A stretch of 11,979 nucleotides of DNA from Thermodesulfobacteriota bacterium (GCA_030024065.1 JASEIE010000091.1:1-11979); one strand, 5' to 3'; positions 1-7,398 are shown, counted from the stretch's first letter. Numbers and translations are program-made. Notes: generated by a model not told the origin, from the sequence alone.

Positions 1-330
1 CCCCGCCTACCGGCAGGCAGGCGCTCTGGGTCGGAGACCAAAGGGAGGAGTAATTGTCCCCCTTTATAAAAGGGGGATGGAGGGGGATTTTCATGGTTCG
101 TGCTTGCACGCCGAAGTGCCTATCTTCGTCAAAACGCTTCATGCAGGTAGGCCCTAACACTGTTCAGTTAAGCCGTCACCGTTCACCCTGAGCCTGTCGA
201 AGGGTGCGTCGCTAAGCCGTTCATGCTTCGACAAGCCTGTCCTGAGCAAGCCGTTCATCCTTCGAGAGCCTCAGGGCAAACAGTGAGTCGAAGGGCTCAG
301 CACGAACGGCTTAAATGAACAGCATTGGTG
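1..330. repeat. Gene-free block of palindromic dispersed repeats downstream of acs
   Basis: No coding region is supported here; the block is built from several repeats. Positions 5-23 carry GCCTACCGGCAGGCAGGCG, found again exactly at 4181-4199. Positions 58-76 form a hairpin (CCCCCTTT, loop ATA, AAAGGGGG) followed by a GGATGGAGGGGGATTTT tail, related to the hairpins at 2418-2470. Positions 154-334 are a larger composite bounded by inverted arms, described separately. I see nothing recognisable in 95-150. Such elements lie between genes in many anaerobe genomes and have no known protein product. Confidence 0.8.
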
Positions 331-334
331 TTAG
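154..334. repeat. Composite inverted-repeat element (MITE-like) overlapping the acs stop codon
   Basis: The left arm at 154-176 (CTAACAC then TGTTCAGTTAAGCCGT) is the reverse complement of the right arm at 306-334, apart from one mismatch and a six-base insertion in the right arm. Between them lie several degenerate copies of the palindromic repeat whose ends read CCGTTC and GAACGG with a TGTCGAA or TTCGACA core, at about 173-205, 217-250 and 250-310. Related copies sit inside the YfhO-like gene at 10200-10232 and 10263-10295. The right arm covers positions 331-333, the TAA stop of acs on the minus strand. I see no transposase, so if mobile it would need one in trans. Confidence 0.7.
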
Positions 335-2253
335 ACCCTCTTTTTTAATTCTTCATAGACCTTTTTTACTTCTTCCACGGAGGATTCGTCTTCGAGGGTG
401 GTGAGATCACCAATGTTGCCACTGGTGGCAACAGCCTTCAGGATTCGCCTCATGATCTTGCCGCTTCTTGTTTTCGGAAGTTTAGTGACAAAATAGATTT
501 CTTCCGGAGTGGCGACCGGACCAATCGATTTGCGAATTATCTCCTTGAGATCGGTTTTTAGGTCAGGAGAAGGAGAAAAACCATCCTTCAGGATGGTGAA
601 GATTACAATCGCCTCTCCTTTGATCGGGTCAGGAATGCTTGCCACTCCTGCCTCCGCAACAGCAGGGTGAGAGACTACGGCATCTTCGATCTCCGCCGTT
701 CCGATTCGATGTCCAGCGATCTTGAGCACTTCGTCCGCTCTTCCCAGGATCCAAAAATAACCATCCTTATCCTTGATCGCATAATCTCCGGTGTAGTAAA
801 TCCCGGGAAACTTTGACCAGTAACTTTCCTCATAGCGTTTCGGATTATTGTAGACGCCTAAAAGCATCCCGGGCCAGGGCGCCTTGATCACCAAAAGCCC
901 TCTTTCCTCGGGAGGCATGCTCTCTCCTCTTTCGTCCACAACATCCGCCTGTATCCCGGGAAGAGGAAAGGTCGCAGAGCCAGGTTTTAAAGGCGGACAT
1001 TCGATGGCCGGAGCCGGAGAGATCATAATCCCACCTGTCTCGGTCTGCCACCAGGTATCCACGATAGGGCACTTCTCTTTTCCGATGTTCTTATAATACC
1101 AGGCCCATGCCTCAGGATTGATGGGTTCTCCCACGCTTCCAAGAAGTTCAAGACTGGAGAGATCGTGTTTTTCAATCTCTTTTTCACCGTGTCTCATCAG
1201 CATCCGGATGGCTGTGGGAGAGGTATAGAAGATGGTCACACCATACTTTTCAATAATATCCCACCATCGATCAATGGCTGGATAGTCCGGAGCTCCCTCG
1301 TAGAGGACAATGGCTGCTCCGTGCATCAGAGGGGCGTAAACGATCGAACTGTGTCCGGTCACCCAACCCACATCTGCCGTGCACCAGTAGACCGATTCCT
1401 CTTTAATATCAAAGACCCATTTGTAGACAGAGTGGTTAAAGGTGAGGTAGCCCCCTGTTCCGTGGACAATGCCTTTCGGTTTTCCTGTTGTTCCTGAAGT
1501 GTAGAGGATGTAGAGGGGATGGAGAGAATCCATAGGATCTGGATTGACAAAGAGACCGGCTTGATCAAGCAGGTCGTGGAGCCAGACATCCCTGCGTGGT
1601 GTCATCGACACGGGGGTATTGGCTCTTCGCACAACCAGCATCTTTTCAACGGAAGGTGATATCTCCATCGCCTCATCAGCAATACGCTTCAGCGCCGCCT
1701 GTTTTCCCCTTCTGAAACCCGCATCCGCTGTGATCAGGAGCTTTGCGCCGGTATCATTCATCCTGTCCGCCAATGCCTGGGCGCTGAAGCCGGAGAAGAT
1801 AACGGTATGGGTGGCGCCGATCCTCGCACAGGCCAGCATGGCAATGGGCAATTCGGGGATCATGGGAAGATAGAGGGCAATTCGATCCCCTTTTTTGATT
1901 CCGAGATTCAGAAGGACAGAGGCAAATTTATTGACCTCCCGGTAGAGGGTGGAGTAACTCAGGACCCGTGTATCTCCAGGTTCCCCTTCCCAGTAGATGG
2001 CCACCTTGCTCCTTCGCCAGGTTTTGGCATGTCGGTCCACGCAGAGGTACGAAGCGTTGAGCGCTCCTCCTGCAAACCATTTTGCATAAGGGGGTGTCCA
2101 GTCAAGGACCTTCTCCCAGGTTTTGAACCAATCGAGTTTTCGGGCCTCTTCGGTCCAGAAGGCCTCAGGGTCTTTGATGGAGCGGTTATAGAATTCGAAA
2201 TACTTTTTGAAAGGCCAGTAGGTCGAACCGGATGTTAAGGGTGTCTGTGCCAT
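331..2253 (-). CDS. acs: Acetyl-CoA synthetase (AMP-forming)
   Basis: This 640-residue cytoplasmic enzyme activates acetate with ATP and CoA to acetyl-CoA, AMP and pyrophosphate. The length is normal for Acs and all adenylate-forming motifs are present: the phosphate-binding loop YTSGTTGKPKG (251-261), DTWWQTETGG (399-408) with the tryptophan typical of the small acetate pocket, YYTGD (486-490), the hinge region GRADEVLKIAGHRIG (504-518) and the C-terminal PKTRSGK with catalytic Lys599, the residue acetylated in other Acs proteins. The start is supported by a Shine-Dalgarno AAGGAGG (complement of 2258-2264) four bases before the ATG. It is transcribed divergently from the mocA-like gene. The last codons and the stop run into an inverted repeat (154-334), so the very C-terminus (KKRV) may be partly repeat-derived. 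Propionyl-CoA synthetase is the main alternative; the overall sequence favours acetate. Confidence 0.96.
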   Translation of the reverse strand: MAQTPLTSGSTYWPFKKYFEFYNRSIKDPEAFWTEEARKLDWFKTWEKVLDWTPPYAKWFAGGALNASYLCVDRHAKTWRRSKVAIYWEGEPGDTRVLSYSTLYREVNKFASVLLNLGIKKGDRIALYLPMIPELPIAMLACARIGATHTVIFSGFSAQALADRMNDTGAKLLITADAGFRRGKQAALKRIADEAMEISPSVEKMLVVRRANTPVSMTPRRDVWLHDLLDQAGLFVNPDPMDSLHPLYILYTSGTTGKPKGIVHGTGGYLTFNHSVYKWVFDIKEESVYWCTADVGWVTGHSSIVYAPLMHGAAIVLYEGAPDYPAIDRWWDIIEKYGVTIFYTSPTAIRMLMRHGEKEIEKHDLSSLELLGSVGEPINPEAWAWYYKNIGKEKCPIVDTWWQTETGGIMISPAPAIECPPLKPGSATFPLPGIQADVVDERGESMPPEERGLLVIKAPWPGMLLGVYNNPKRYEESYWSKFPGIYYTGDYAIKDKDGYFWILGRADEVLKIAGHRIGTAEIEDAVVSHPAVAEAGVASIPDPIKGEAIVIFTILKDGFSPSPDLKTDLKEIIRKSIGPVATPEEIYFVTKLPKTRSGKIMRRILKAVATSGNIGDLTTLEDESSVEEVKKVYEELKKRV

Positions 2254-2294
2254 TTTGCCTCCTTAATCTTTGATGATATAATCATTGCCAAAAT

Positions 2295-2325
2295 GTAACT
2301 CAAGGCTTTAGCCTTGATAAAGAGG
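2295..2325 (-). repeat. 31-base hairpin repeat, copy 1 (inverse of 3180-3210)
   Basis: Read on the minus strand this is CCTCTTTATC, a hairpin (CAAGGC, TAAA, GCCTTG), then AGTTAC. The copy at 3180-3210 on the plus strand matches it at 29 of 31 positions. The two differences face each other in the stem (A-T against T-A), so pairing is kept. It lies 42 bases upstream of acs. Confidence 0.75.
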
Positions 2326-2342
2326 TTTTTCAGCACATAATC

Positions 2343-2371
2343 TTGACAGAAATCGAAAATAGAGATTAAAT
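2343..2371 (+). promoter_or_regulatory. Candidate sigma-70 promoter upstream of mocA
   Basis: A perfect TTGACA (2343-2348) is followed after 17 bases by TTAAAT (2366-2371). Spacing and -35 are ideal, the -10 is moderate. It would give a leader of about 180 bases carrying both C/G hairpins before mocA. The element at 2521-2529 is a competing, closer start. Confidence 0.4.
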
Positions 2372-2417
2372 TTAACGTAACACTTTAGCTCTTTGAACAA
2401 GGAGTAATCCCTCCCCA

Positions 2418-2470
2418 CCTCCCTTTATAAAAGGGAGGAGAATTAATGTCTCCCCCTTTGAAAAAGGGGG
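2418..2470. repeat. Two adjacent C/G hairpins (CCCTTT-ATA-AAAGGG family)
   Basis: The first hairpin pairs CCTCCCTTT (2418-2426) with AAAGGGAGG (2430-2438) around ATA. The second pairs CCCCCTTT (2452-2459) with AAAGGGGG (2463-2470) around GAA and is followed by ATTAAGGGTGATTTT. Together with 58-76 they form a family that combines a C-rich hairpin with a G-rich ATTTT tail. They could also act as RNA structures in the mocA leader, but neither has a terminator-like T run directly after the stem. Confidence 0.75.
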
Positions 2471-2520
2471 ATTAAGGGTGATTTTAATTCCACTTCATGA
2501 AATGTTTTATATATCTAAAT

Positions 2521-2529
2521 TGATACAAT
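2521..2529 (+). promoter_or_regulatory. Candidate extended -10 promoter for mocA
   Basis: TGATACAAT matches an extended -10 (TGn followed by TACAAT at 2524-2529) and would start transcription about 20 bases before the ATG at 2557, leaving room for the ribosome site GGAAAGGGAAG. The -35 region (around 2501-2506) is poor, as is common for extended -10 promoters. Confidence 0.4.
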
Positions 2530-2556
2530 TTAACAAAGTTTGACCGGAAAGGGAAG

Positions 2557-3150
2557 ATGGAAAATATTTCTGCAGTTCTTCTGGGTGCAGGCAGATCAAA
2601 ACGAATGGGAACAAACAAACTCTCTCTCCCCTGGGGGAGAAGGACGATATTTGACCACTGTCTTAACACCCTTCTTCGTTCCAAAGTGAAAGAGGTGATC
2701 GTTGTCCTCAACGACCAAATGAGAGAGAAGGGAGGTCGTTTAAAATGCCACAAGGTCAAGGTGGTGGTCAATCCTGGTTATAAAAAAGGGATGAGTTCCT
2801 CCATCAAAAGAGGTATCAGCGCTTTGAATCCCAGAAGTGATGGAATCCTCATCGCGCTGGGAGACCAGCCTTTCCTTAAAACCAGGACGATCAATGTCTT
2901 AATTGATGCCTTTTTAAAGAGGAAAGGAGGCATCATCGTTCCTTCTTTCCATGGACTGAAAGGGCACCCTGTTATTTTTCATAGGAGATATGAGAAAGAG
3001 CTGTCGAAGTTGAGAGGGGATGTTGGAGGAAAAACTGTTGTCGAAAGACATCTCAAAAATGTCCGCCTGATCCCTGTCAAATCAGAAGGTGTGATAAAGG
3101 ACATTGATACATGGGAAGATTACAGAAAAGAGTTAAGAATGAAGAGTTAA
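2557..3150 (+). CDS. mocA: MocA-like molybdenum cofactor cytidylyltransferase (NTP_transf_3 family)
   Basis: This is a 197-residue cytoplasmic nucleotidyltransferase. By family it transfers a nucleotide to molybdopterin-molybdenum, in this context CMP to make the dinucleotide cofactor used by xanthine dehydrogenase-type hydroxylases. Visible motifs are the N-terminal nucleotide-binding signature LGAGRSKRMGTNKLSLPW (9-26), NPGYKKGMSSSI (72-83), the metal-binding region ALGDQP (100-105), KGHPVIF (135-141) and DIDTWEDY (182-189). The first motif reads LGAG where LAAG is usual; AGxSxRMG is intact. The start has a good ribosome site (GGAAAGGGAAG). Position upstream of yqeB, yqeC and xdhC favours MocA over GTP-using MobA. 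Nucleotide specificity is inferred from context, and a different NTP_transf_3 substrate remains possible. Confidence 0.85.
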   Translation: MENISAVLLGAGRSKRMGTNKLSLPWGRRTIFDHCLNTLLRSKVKEVIVVLNDQMREKGGRLKCHKVKVVVNPGYKKGMSSSIKRGISALNPRSDGILIALGDQPFLKTRTINVLIDAFLKRKGGIIVPSFHGLKGHPVIFHRRYEKELSKLRGDVGGKTVVERHLKNVRLIPVKSEGVIKDIDTWEDYRKELRMKS

Positions 3151-3331
3151 GAGTTTATACACAGCGACTTAAATCCGAGCCTCTTTATCATGGCTAAAGC
3201 CATGAGTTACGATTCAATAAAAATCTGTAACTCAGCCCTTCAGGGCTGACCGAATGGATCAGTTACAGAATGAGATGTAATAATGCTTATGTTACTGTGT
3301 TTAGAATTACGAAAACCATGAGGGGTTATAA
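3151..3331. repeat. Intergenic hairpin cluster between mocA and yqeB
   Basis: Positions 3180-3210 are the second copy of the 31-base hairpin repeat (stem CATGGC/GCCATG). Just after it, 3225-3268 form a two-part palindrome: an outer stem CTGTAACT (3225-3232) with AGTTACAG (3261-3268), enclosing an inner stem TCAGCCC/GGGCTGA (3232-3249). Both share the GTAACTCA/GAGTTAC end with the copy at 2295-2325, so they look like one family. No gene is present; a weak ribosome site (GAGGGG at about 3320-3325) serves yqeB. Confidence 0.75.
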
Positions 3332-4147
3332 ATGAGATCGAACAAAAAAATGTCGGAAATCGTTGTTTTAATCCGGGGAGCAGGGGAGATGGCCAGCGGG
3401 GTTGCCCACCGGCTTCATCAGGCCCATTTTAAAATCTGCATGCTGGAAGTTTCCCACCCACTTGCCGTGAGAAGAGAGGTATCATTCTGTGAGGCCGTCT
3501 ACGATGGGGAAAAAGAGGTGGAGGGGGTTCGGGCGAAGCTCATTTCCACACCGGAGGAGATTGCATCCGTCTGGAAGAAAGGGAAGATTCCGCTTCTGAT
3601 CGATCCCGATGGGAATAAAACAAGAAAATTTTTAACCCCCGATGTCCTCATTGACGCCATCATGGGAAAAAGGAACCTGGGAACTCAGATGAGCGATGCT
3701 CCACTCGTGATCGGCCTTGGTCCAGGATTTACTGCAGGAAAAGATGTCCATGTTGTTATCGAGACAAATCGGGGACATCGCTTGGGGCAGGTGATTTTGC
3801 AGGGCACGGCAGAGCCAGACACCGGCATACCCGGGGAGATCGGCGGATATACAGTGGAGAGACTTCTCCTGACAATGAAGAAGGGGATCTTCCATGCCCA
3901 TAAATCGATCGGCGACCGGGTGAGCAAAGGTTCGGTGGTTGCCGTTGTCGATGATTTCCCCGTGATCGCCAAAATCAGTGGTGTCATGAGAGGCCTGCTT
4001 CGTAATGGCGTTGAGGTAAAGAAGGGGATGAAGGTTGGTGATATTGATCCAAGGGGTAAAAAGGAACTCTGCTTCACCATTTCCGAAAAGGCAAGGGCAA
4101 TCGGCGGAGGGGTACTGGAAGCGATTTTGTATTGGTATAATCGATGA
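3332..4147 (+). CDS. yqeB: YqeB / EF2563-family selenium-dependent molybdenum hydroxylase system protein
   Basis: The 271-residue protein matches the EF2563/YqeB family throughout. An N-terminal Rossmann-type motif IRGAGEMASGVAHRL (14-28) is followed by PLAVRREVSFCEAVYDG (43-59), then PLVIGLGPGFTAGKDVHVVI (124-143) and ETNRGHRLGQVI (144-155). Residues about 190-240 (GDRVSKGSVVAVVDD, then SGVMRGLLRNGVEVKKG) resemble a small biotinyl/lipoyl-like beta fold, which is an inference from the glycine and valine pattern. The biochemical role is not established. The family co-occurs with YqeC and SelD in genomes that use labile selenium in molybdenum hydroxylases. The start at 3332 has AGGGG seven bases upstream; Met7 at 3350 is a possible alternative. 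It is preceded by a repeat cluster, so co-transcription with mocA is likely but not shown. Confidence 0.93.
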   Translation: MRSNKKMSEIVVLIRGAGEMASGVAHRLHQAHFKICMLEVSHPLAVRREVSFCEAVYDGEKEVEGVRAKLISTPEEIASVWKKGKIPLLIDPDGNKTRKFLTPDVLIDAIMGKRNLGTQMSDAPLVIGLGPGFTAGKDVHVVIETNRGHRLGQVILQGTAEPDTGIPGEIGGYTVERLLLTMKKGIFHAHKSIGDRVSKGSVVAVVDDFPVIAKISGVMRGLLRNGVEVKKGMKVGDIDPRGKKELCFTISEKARAIGGGVLEAILYWYNR

Positions 4148-4330
4148 AAATGGTCTCTGGGATAAGGTTACGAAGCCCCTGCCTACCGGCAGGCAGGCGT
4201 TTCGGCCACTGGACACGGTTACGTACAAAGAATTAATAGACGACAACCGTAGCCTTCTATTGACGATACGGGCATCGTTACCCTGACCGTATGACGAAAC
4301 CCTTATTTTCTAAACAATGAGCAATGAACA
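4148..4330. repeat. Repeat-rich spacer between yqeB and yqeC
   Basis: It contains an exact second copy of the 19-base GCCTACCGGCAGGCAGGCG (4181-4199, also at 5-23), partly self-complementary around CCGG. Further on there is a short stem ACGAT/ATCGT in 4263-4278 and loosely palindromic ends GTTTCG (4199-4204) and CGAAAC (4295-4300). The spacer ends in a heptamer tandem array described next. No gene is supported here. Confidence 0.65.
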
Positions 4331-4342
4331 ATGAACGATGAA
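4315..4342 (+). repeat. Four-unit heptamer tandem repeat (CAATGAA-like) over the yqeC start
   Basis: Four units read CAATGAG, CAATGAA, CAATGAA and CGATGAA. Each contains an ATG, at 4317, 4324, 4331 and 4338, in three successive frames. The ATG in the third unit (4331) is in frame with yqeC. No Shine-Dalgarno sequence precedes it. Confidence 0.8.
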
Positions 4343-5131
4343 CAAAAAGTAAGTCAGAAAGGATCTTTATCAGAAGCATTGGGGCTCGGAACAAGGGAGA
4401 TGATCAGCCTGACAGGAGCGGGCGGAAAGACGACATTGATGTTCCGTCTTGCCAAAGATTTGATCCTTGAAGGAAAGAAGGTAATCACCACCACAACGAC
4501 GAAGATATTAAAACCAGCCGCAGAAGAAAGCCGTCATCTTTTTGTGGCTCAAGACGAGGAGAAAATTGGAGAGTTTATAAACCACCATCTCGATAAATAC
4601 AGGCATATCACGCTTGTCGGAGAGAGGCTCGGAGCAGGGAAGCTGAAAGGGATTCTCCCAGGTCTGTTAAATAACCTTTGGAACTCGTATGAAATAGATG
4701 CTATGATCATCGAGGCCGATGGCGCGGCAGGTCGTCCGGTTAAGGCTCCCAGAGAGGCAGAACCTGTCATTCCGTCGAGCACGACACTGGTGGTGGCCAT
4801 CTTGGGGGTGGATGGTGTGGAGAAGGAGTTAAATGATGAGAATGTGTTTCAGGCGGAACGGGTTTCGAGATTGACAGGGATCCCTGTCGGAAGGAAGATG
4901 ACGGAGGAAGGAATGGCCCTTTTGATGGTTCACCCGGAAGGTCTTTTCAAGGGGGCGCCTTCTACGTCAAAGCTGATTGCTTTTCTCAATAAAGTAGAGA
5001 TTCTGGACGGATTAATCAGAGCCAACAGGATAGCCCAAAAAATCTTTGAGAAAGGACATCCTCGAATCGAAAGGGTGATCTTAGGGCAGTTAAGAAGTGA
5101 ACCGCCAGTGGCAGAAGCGATTTTTTCATAG
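4331..5131 (+). CDS. yqeC: YqeC, putative selenium-dependent hydroxylase accessory NTPase
   Basis: The 266-residue protein carries a P-loop GAGGKTT (29-35), the run VITTTTTKI (51-59), the family hallmark EADGAAGRPVKAP (128-140) and NKVE (220-223), which resembles the NKxD guanine-specificity motif of P-loop GTPases. YqeC proteins accompany YqeB and SelD in organisms with selenium-dependent molybdenum hydroxylases; an NTP-driven step of cofactor maturation or insertion is inferred, not proven. The chosen ATG lies in a heptamer repeat with no ribosome site. Homologues normally begin shortly before the EMISLTGAGGKTT segment, so the true start cannot lie far downstream. It ends in TAG, a point relevant to the amber codon in the next gene. 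It is followed after 47 bases by that gene. Confidence 0.92.
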   Translation: MNDEQKVSQKGSLSEALGLGTREMISLTGAGGKTTLMFRLAKDLILEGKKVITTTTTKILKPAAEESRHLFVAQDEEKIGEFINHHLDKYRHITLVGERLGAGKLKGILPGLLNNLWNSYEIDAMIIEADGAAGRPVKAPREAEPVIPSSTTLVVAILGVDGVEKELNDENVFQAERVSRLTGIPVGRKMTEEGMALLMVHPEGLFKGAPSTSKLIAFLNKVEILDGLIRANRIAQKIFEKGHPRIERVILGQLRSEPPVAEAIFS

Positions 5132-5178
5132 GTGTCTAACGCTTCAAGGCAAAGGCAAAGGGATTGGGGGAGAAGATT

Positions 5179-5754
5179 ATGAAACACCGGAAGACTATTT
5201 TGGGTGTGATTATTTTTTTTCTTCTGGGCCATCTCAGTTTTGCAGAGGAAAACGACCTCTAGCACTTCCTGACAAAGGCCTCATCTAAGGGGAGTGAACT
5301 TTCAAAAAAAGAGAGATCAGAGCTATTAAATCAAATGGAAAAGTTGATGGAGCAGACCCAGCAGGTCCATCAGAAGTTGACCCGGGCCATCCAGACAGGA
5401 GAGCTGGATATCCGGTATCAGGAGGGAAAATTCTGGGAATCGAAACTGGAGGAGGATCGAAAGTCCCTCGAAATGGGCATCCAGCAACTCAAACTATTGA
5501 AAGAGAAACCGACTCATCTTGTTGCAACAATTAATCTCTATAAATCTCTGAAGGACCTCTCCTCAAACTATAATGCCTACAATAATATGCCTTCTTTCTC
5601 CGCCTTTGTAGGCGATCTTGCTCCGGAGTTGGAGCTGTGGGCCGATCCGGTCTTTTACCAACTTTACCTTTTGCCTCTCGCCCTTTTAAAGGATGTCGAG
5701 AAGGTTCCTCCCCCTAAGGAGAAGAAACCAACCCCAAAAGTTAAGAAACCTTGA
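5179..5754 (+). pseudogene. Secreted coiled-coil hypothetical protein interrupted by an in-frame TAG
   Basis: I do not recognise a family. The reading frame starts at ATG 5179 after a good ribosome site (GGGGGAGAAG) and encodes a clear signal peptide, MKHRKTILGVIIFFLLGHLSFA, with likely cleavage before EEND. Codon 28 is TAG (5260-5262). The same frame then continues without shift for 163 codons to the stop at 5752-5754. The remainder is hydrophilic and heptad-rich (about codons 35-115, many E, K, Q, L), then a short mixed segment and a Pro/Lys tail (PPPKEKKPTPKVKKP). Codon 28 was probably CAG, one transition away. An internal start at 5335 would give 139 residues but lacks both a signal peptide and a ribosome site. 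It ends 13 bases before the glycosyltransferase gene, so the two are likely co-transcribed. It may be a nonsense pseudogene, a read-through gene or a sequencing error. Confidence 0.6.
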
Positions 5755-5767
5755 AGAAAAGACTTTT

Positions 5768-7387
5768 ATGGGAAATATCCACCTGAATCTCTTCAAGACC
5801 TTGCGGCCTACGACTATGACATCCGCAGCCTTGGTTGCCATTCTGGCCCTTACATTCTTCCTCAGACTCCTCTTCTTTGGACAGTATATTGATCCAGATG
5901 TGGGAAACATTGGGTATATGGGCTGGCGGATGGCGGAGGGAGAGGTGTTGATTGACCTGGAAGGTCCGGGAAAACCTCCCCTCTATCCTATGTTTTATGC
6001 CCTCTTTGTCCTGCTCTTTGGCCCCTCTGTCCTGGGGCTCAAGATGTTTGGAACCCTCTTCGTTCTTCTGGCAGTCATTGCGATCTATTGGGTGGCGAAT
6101 CAGGCCTACGGGGAAAAGGTAGGGTTACTGTCAGCGCTGCTCTTCGGAGTTTTTTCATCCGGGCCAATGGTCGAAGGCGGGACAGTAAATCTGGAAACGG
6201 TCTTACACTTCCCTTCTATCCTTGCGATCGGCTTTTTCCTGAAAGCCTCAATAACGGGCCGATTAAAATGGTACTTCCTTGCCGGACTTTGTGCAGCAAT
6301 GGCTGCGCTCGTCAAACAGGTGGGAGGAGTGCTCTTCTTTGCATTTCTCTGTAGCTGGCTTCATGAGAACTGGAGGAAGAAAGAATGGTTTTTCCGCTTC
6401 GGCCTGTTGGGAGCAGGGGCCTTGGCTCCGGTCATCGGCGTCATCCTTTTTTATTCCTTTCATGGTTATACTTTAAATGAATTATATGAATCCATCTTGG
6501 GAAGCAATTTTCGGTATCTTCAGAGAGGGTACGAGTACACGAGTGTATTCAAGTACTTTCTCCTTAGCATGAAGTTGATCCTTCAGGAGAACAGTTTACT
6601 CTGGTTGGGCGCCCTTTTTTCATCAGCTTATATAGGCTGGCGGATATGGCATGGCAGAGGAGAGCTTGCCGACAGAATACTCCTCTGGTGGACTTTCTGG
6701 TCTTTTTCAGTCCTATGGGTTTCTGGAATCTTCTACGCCCATTACTTCCTTCAATTGATCGCCCCTTTTTCAATAATGGCCGCCTATGGAATAAGATTGG
6801 CCTGGAAACTGGCCAAAAACCTTTCCCATTTGCCGAGGTTTGTCGCACAAGGGTTATGGGCGATCATTCTGGTGATTACAGTCGCCCTCTTTGTCAAAAC
6901 GGACTATAAATATTTCTTTACCTACACGCCTGTCCAACAGACAGCGTTTCAGTTTAAAGGAGTCGATGGAGTTCACGATGGGTATGGATATGGGGTCTAT
7001 AACATCGTTCAACACCAGATTGCCTTATACATTCGCGGTTGTACGGACCCTGCGGATACCATCTATGTTTGGGGGATCGCCCCACAAGTCTATTTTCTGG
7101 CACAACGAATAGCAGCCACCCGGTACCGGAATAATTTCAACCTGAGTACAGTCGTTACCAATAACGCCTTTGAGGCGCTCCGAGCTTACGCTCCCAAGGT
7201 GATGGAGGAGATAAGAATATCCCCCCCGGCATACATTATCGAAATAATGTATCTTGAAAACTTTCCTGAGCTTGAAACATTTGTTAAGAACTACTACGAG
7301 ATCGATTTGACCCTGAAACTCCCTACGTTTCCATACAGAATACATCTTCATCGTAGACATCCTGATGTTCAGGTCGCCCCGAAATGA
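5768..7387 (+). CDS. GT-C membrane glycosyltransferase, GT39/ArnT-like (PMT_2 type)
   Basis: With the start at 5768 this is 539 residues. A first membrane segment (about 19-38) leads to a periplasmic loop with the acidic DPD (42-44) and GKPPLYP (68-74), the pattern of lipid-phosphate-sugar-dependent GT-C enzymes. Roughly ten further hydrophobic segments follow, including 75-105, 115-135, 155-190 and 200-225, and then a soluble C-terminal region of about 140 residues. Such proteins move a sugar from a polyprenyl-phosphate donor to lipid A, protein or another acceptor on the outer face of the inner membrane. The acceptor cannot be told from sequence. An upstream ATG at 5693 would overlap the preceding gene by 62 bases and add 25 basic residues with no ribosome site; GAAGAAAAG lies before 5768. 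The gene sits oddly inside a molybdenum cofactor block. Confidence 0.84.
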   Translation: MGNIHLNLFKTLRPTTMTSAALVAILALTFFLRLLFFGQYIDPDVGNIGYMGWRMAEGEVLIDLEGPGKPPLYPMFYALFVLLFGPSVLGLKMFGTLFVLLAVIAIYWVANQAYGEKVGLLSALLFGVFSSGPMVEGGTVNLETVLHFPSILAIGFFLKASITGRLKWYFLAGLCAAMAALVKQVGGVLFFAFLCSWLHENWRKKEWFFRFGLLGAGALAPVIGVILFYSFHGYTLNELYESILGSNFRYLQRGYEYTSVFKYFLLSMKLILQENSLLWLGALFSSAYIGWRIWHGRGELADRILLWWTFWSFSVLWVSGIFYAHYFLQLIAPFSIMAAYGIRLAWKLAKNLSHLPRFVAQGLWAIILVITVALFVKTDYKYFFTYTPVQQTAFQFKGVDGVHDGYGYGVYNIVQHQIALYIRGCTDPADTIYVWGIAPQVYFLAQRIAATRYRNNFNLSTVVTNNAFEALRAYAPKVMEEIRISPPAYIIEIMYLENFPELETFVKNYYEIDLTLKLPTFPYRIHLHRRHPDVQVAPK

Positions 7388-7398
7388 TTGGTAAGGGG

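Larger units (their letters stand above)
2254..2556. other. Divergent intergenic region between acs and mocA with hairpin repeats
   Basis: These 303 bases hold no gene. In order they contain the acs ribosome binding site (2258-2264), a 31-base hairpin repeat (2295-2325), a possible plus-strand promoter (2343-2371), two C/G-rich hairpins (2418-2438 and 2452-2470) and an extended -10 element (2521-2529) close to the mocA start. Both divergent genes must take their promoters from here. On the minus strand a weak TTGAGT, 16 bases, TATATC arrangement (about 2274-2301) could serve acs, with its -35 in the hairpin repeat; I hold that only loosely. Confidence 0.7.

Noticed and set aside
1..330. CRISPR array or attachment site in the repeat-rich left end
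   Set aside because: The repeats are palindromic, degenerate and irregularly spaced, with no unit-spacer regularity, no cas gene and no integrase or tRNA.
1807..2238. A 143-codon plus-strand frame opposite acs
   Set aside because: It is complementary to intact acs with all its motifs, and shows no ribosome site or recognisable domain.
2418..2470. Riboswitch (for example a molybdenum cofactor element) upstream of mocA
   Set aside because: The structures are two simple hairpins of a dispersed repeat also present at 58-76; I see no multi-helix conserved aptamer.
3632..4246. A 204-codon open frame on the minus strand, opposite yqeB
   Set aside because: It is antisense to a clear YqeB gene, has no family resemblance, and its start region translates the GCCTACCGGCAGGCAGGC repeat. 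Shadow frame.
5693..5767. Upstream extension of the glycosyltransferase
   Set aside because: It overlaps the end of the previous frame, lacks a ribosome site and adds only basic non-conserved residues before the first membrane segment.
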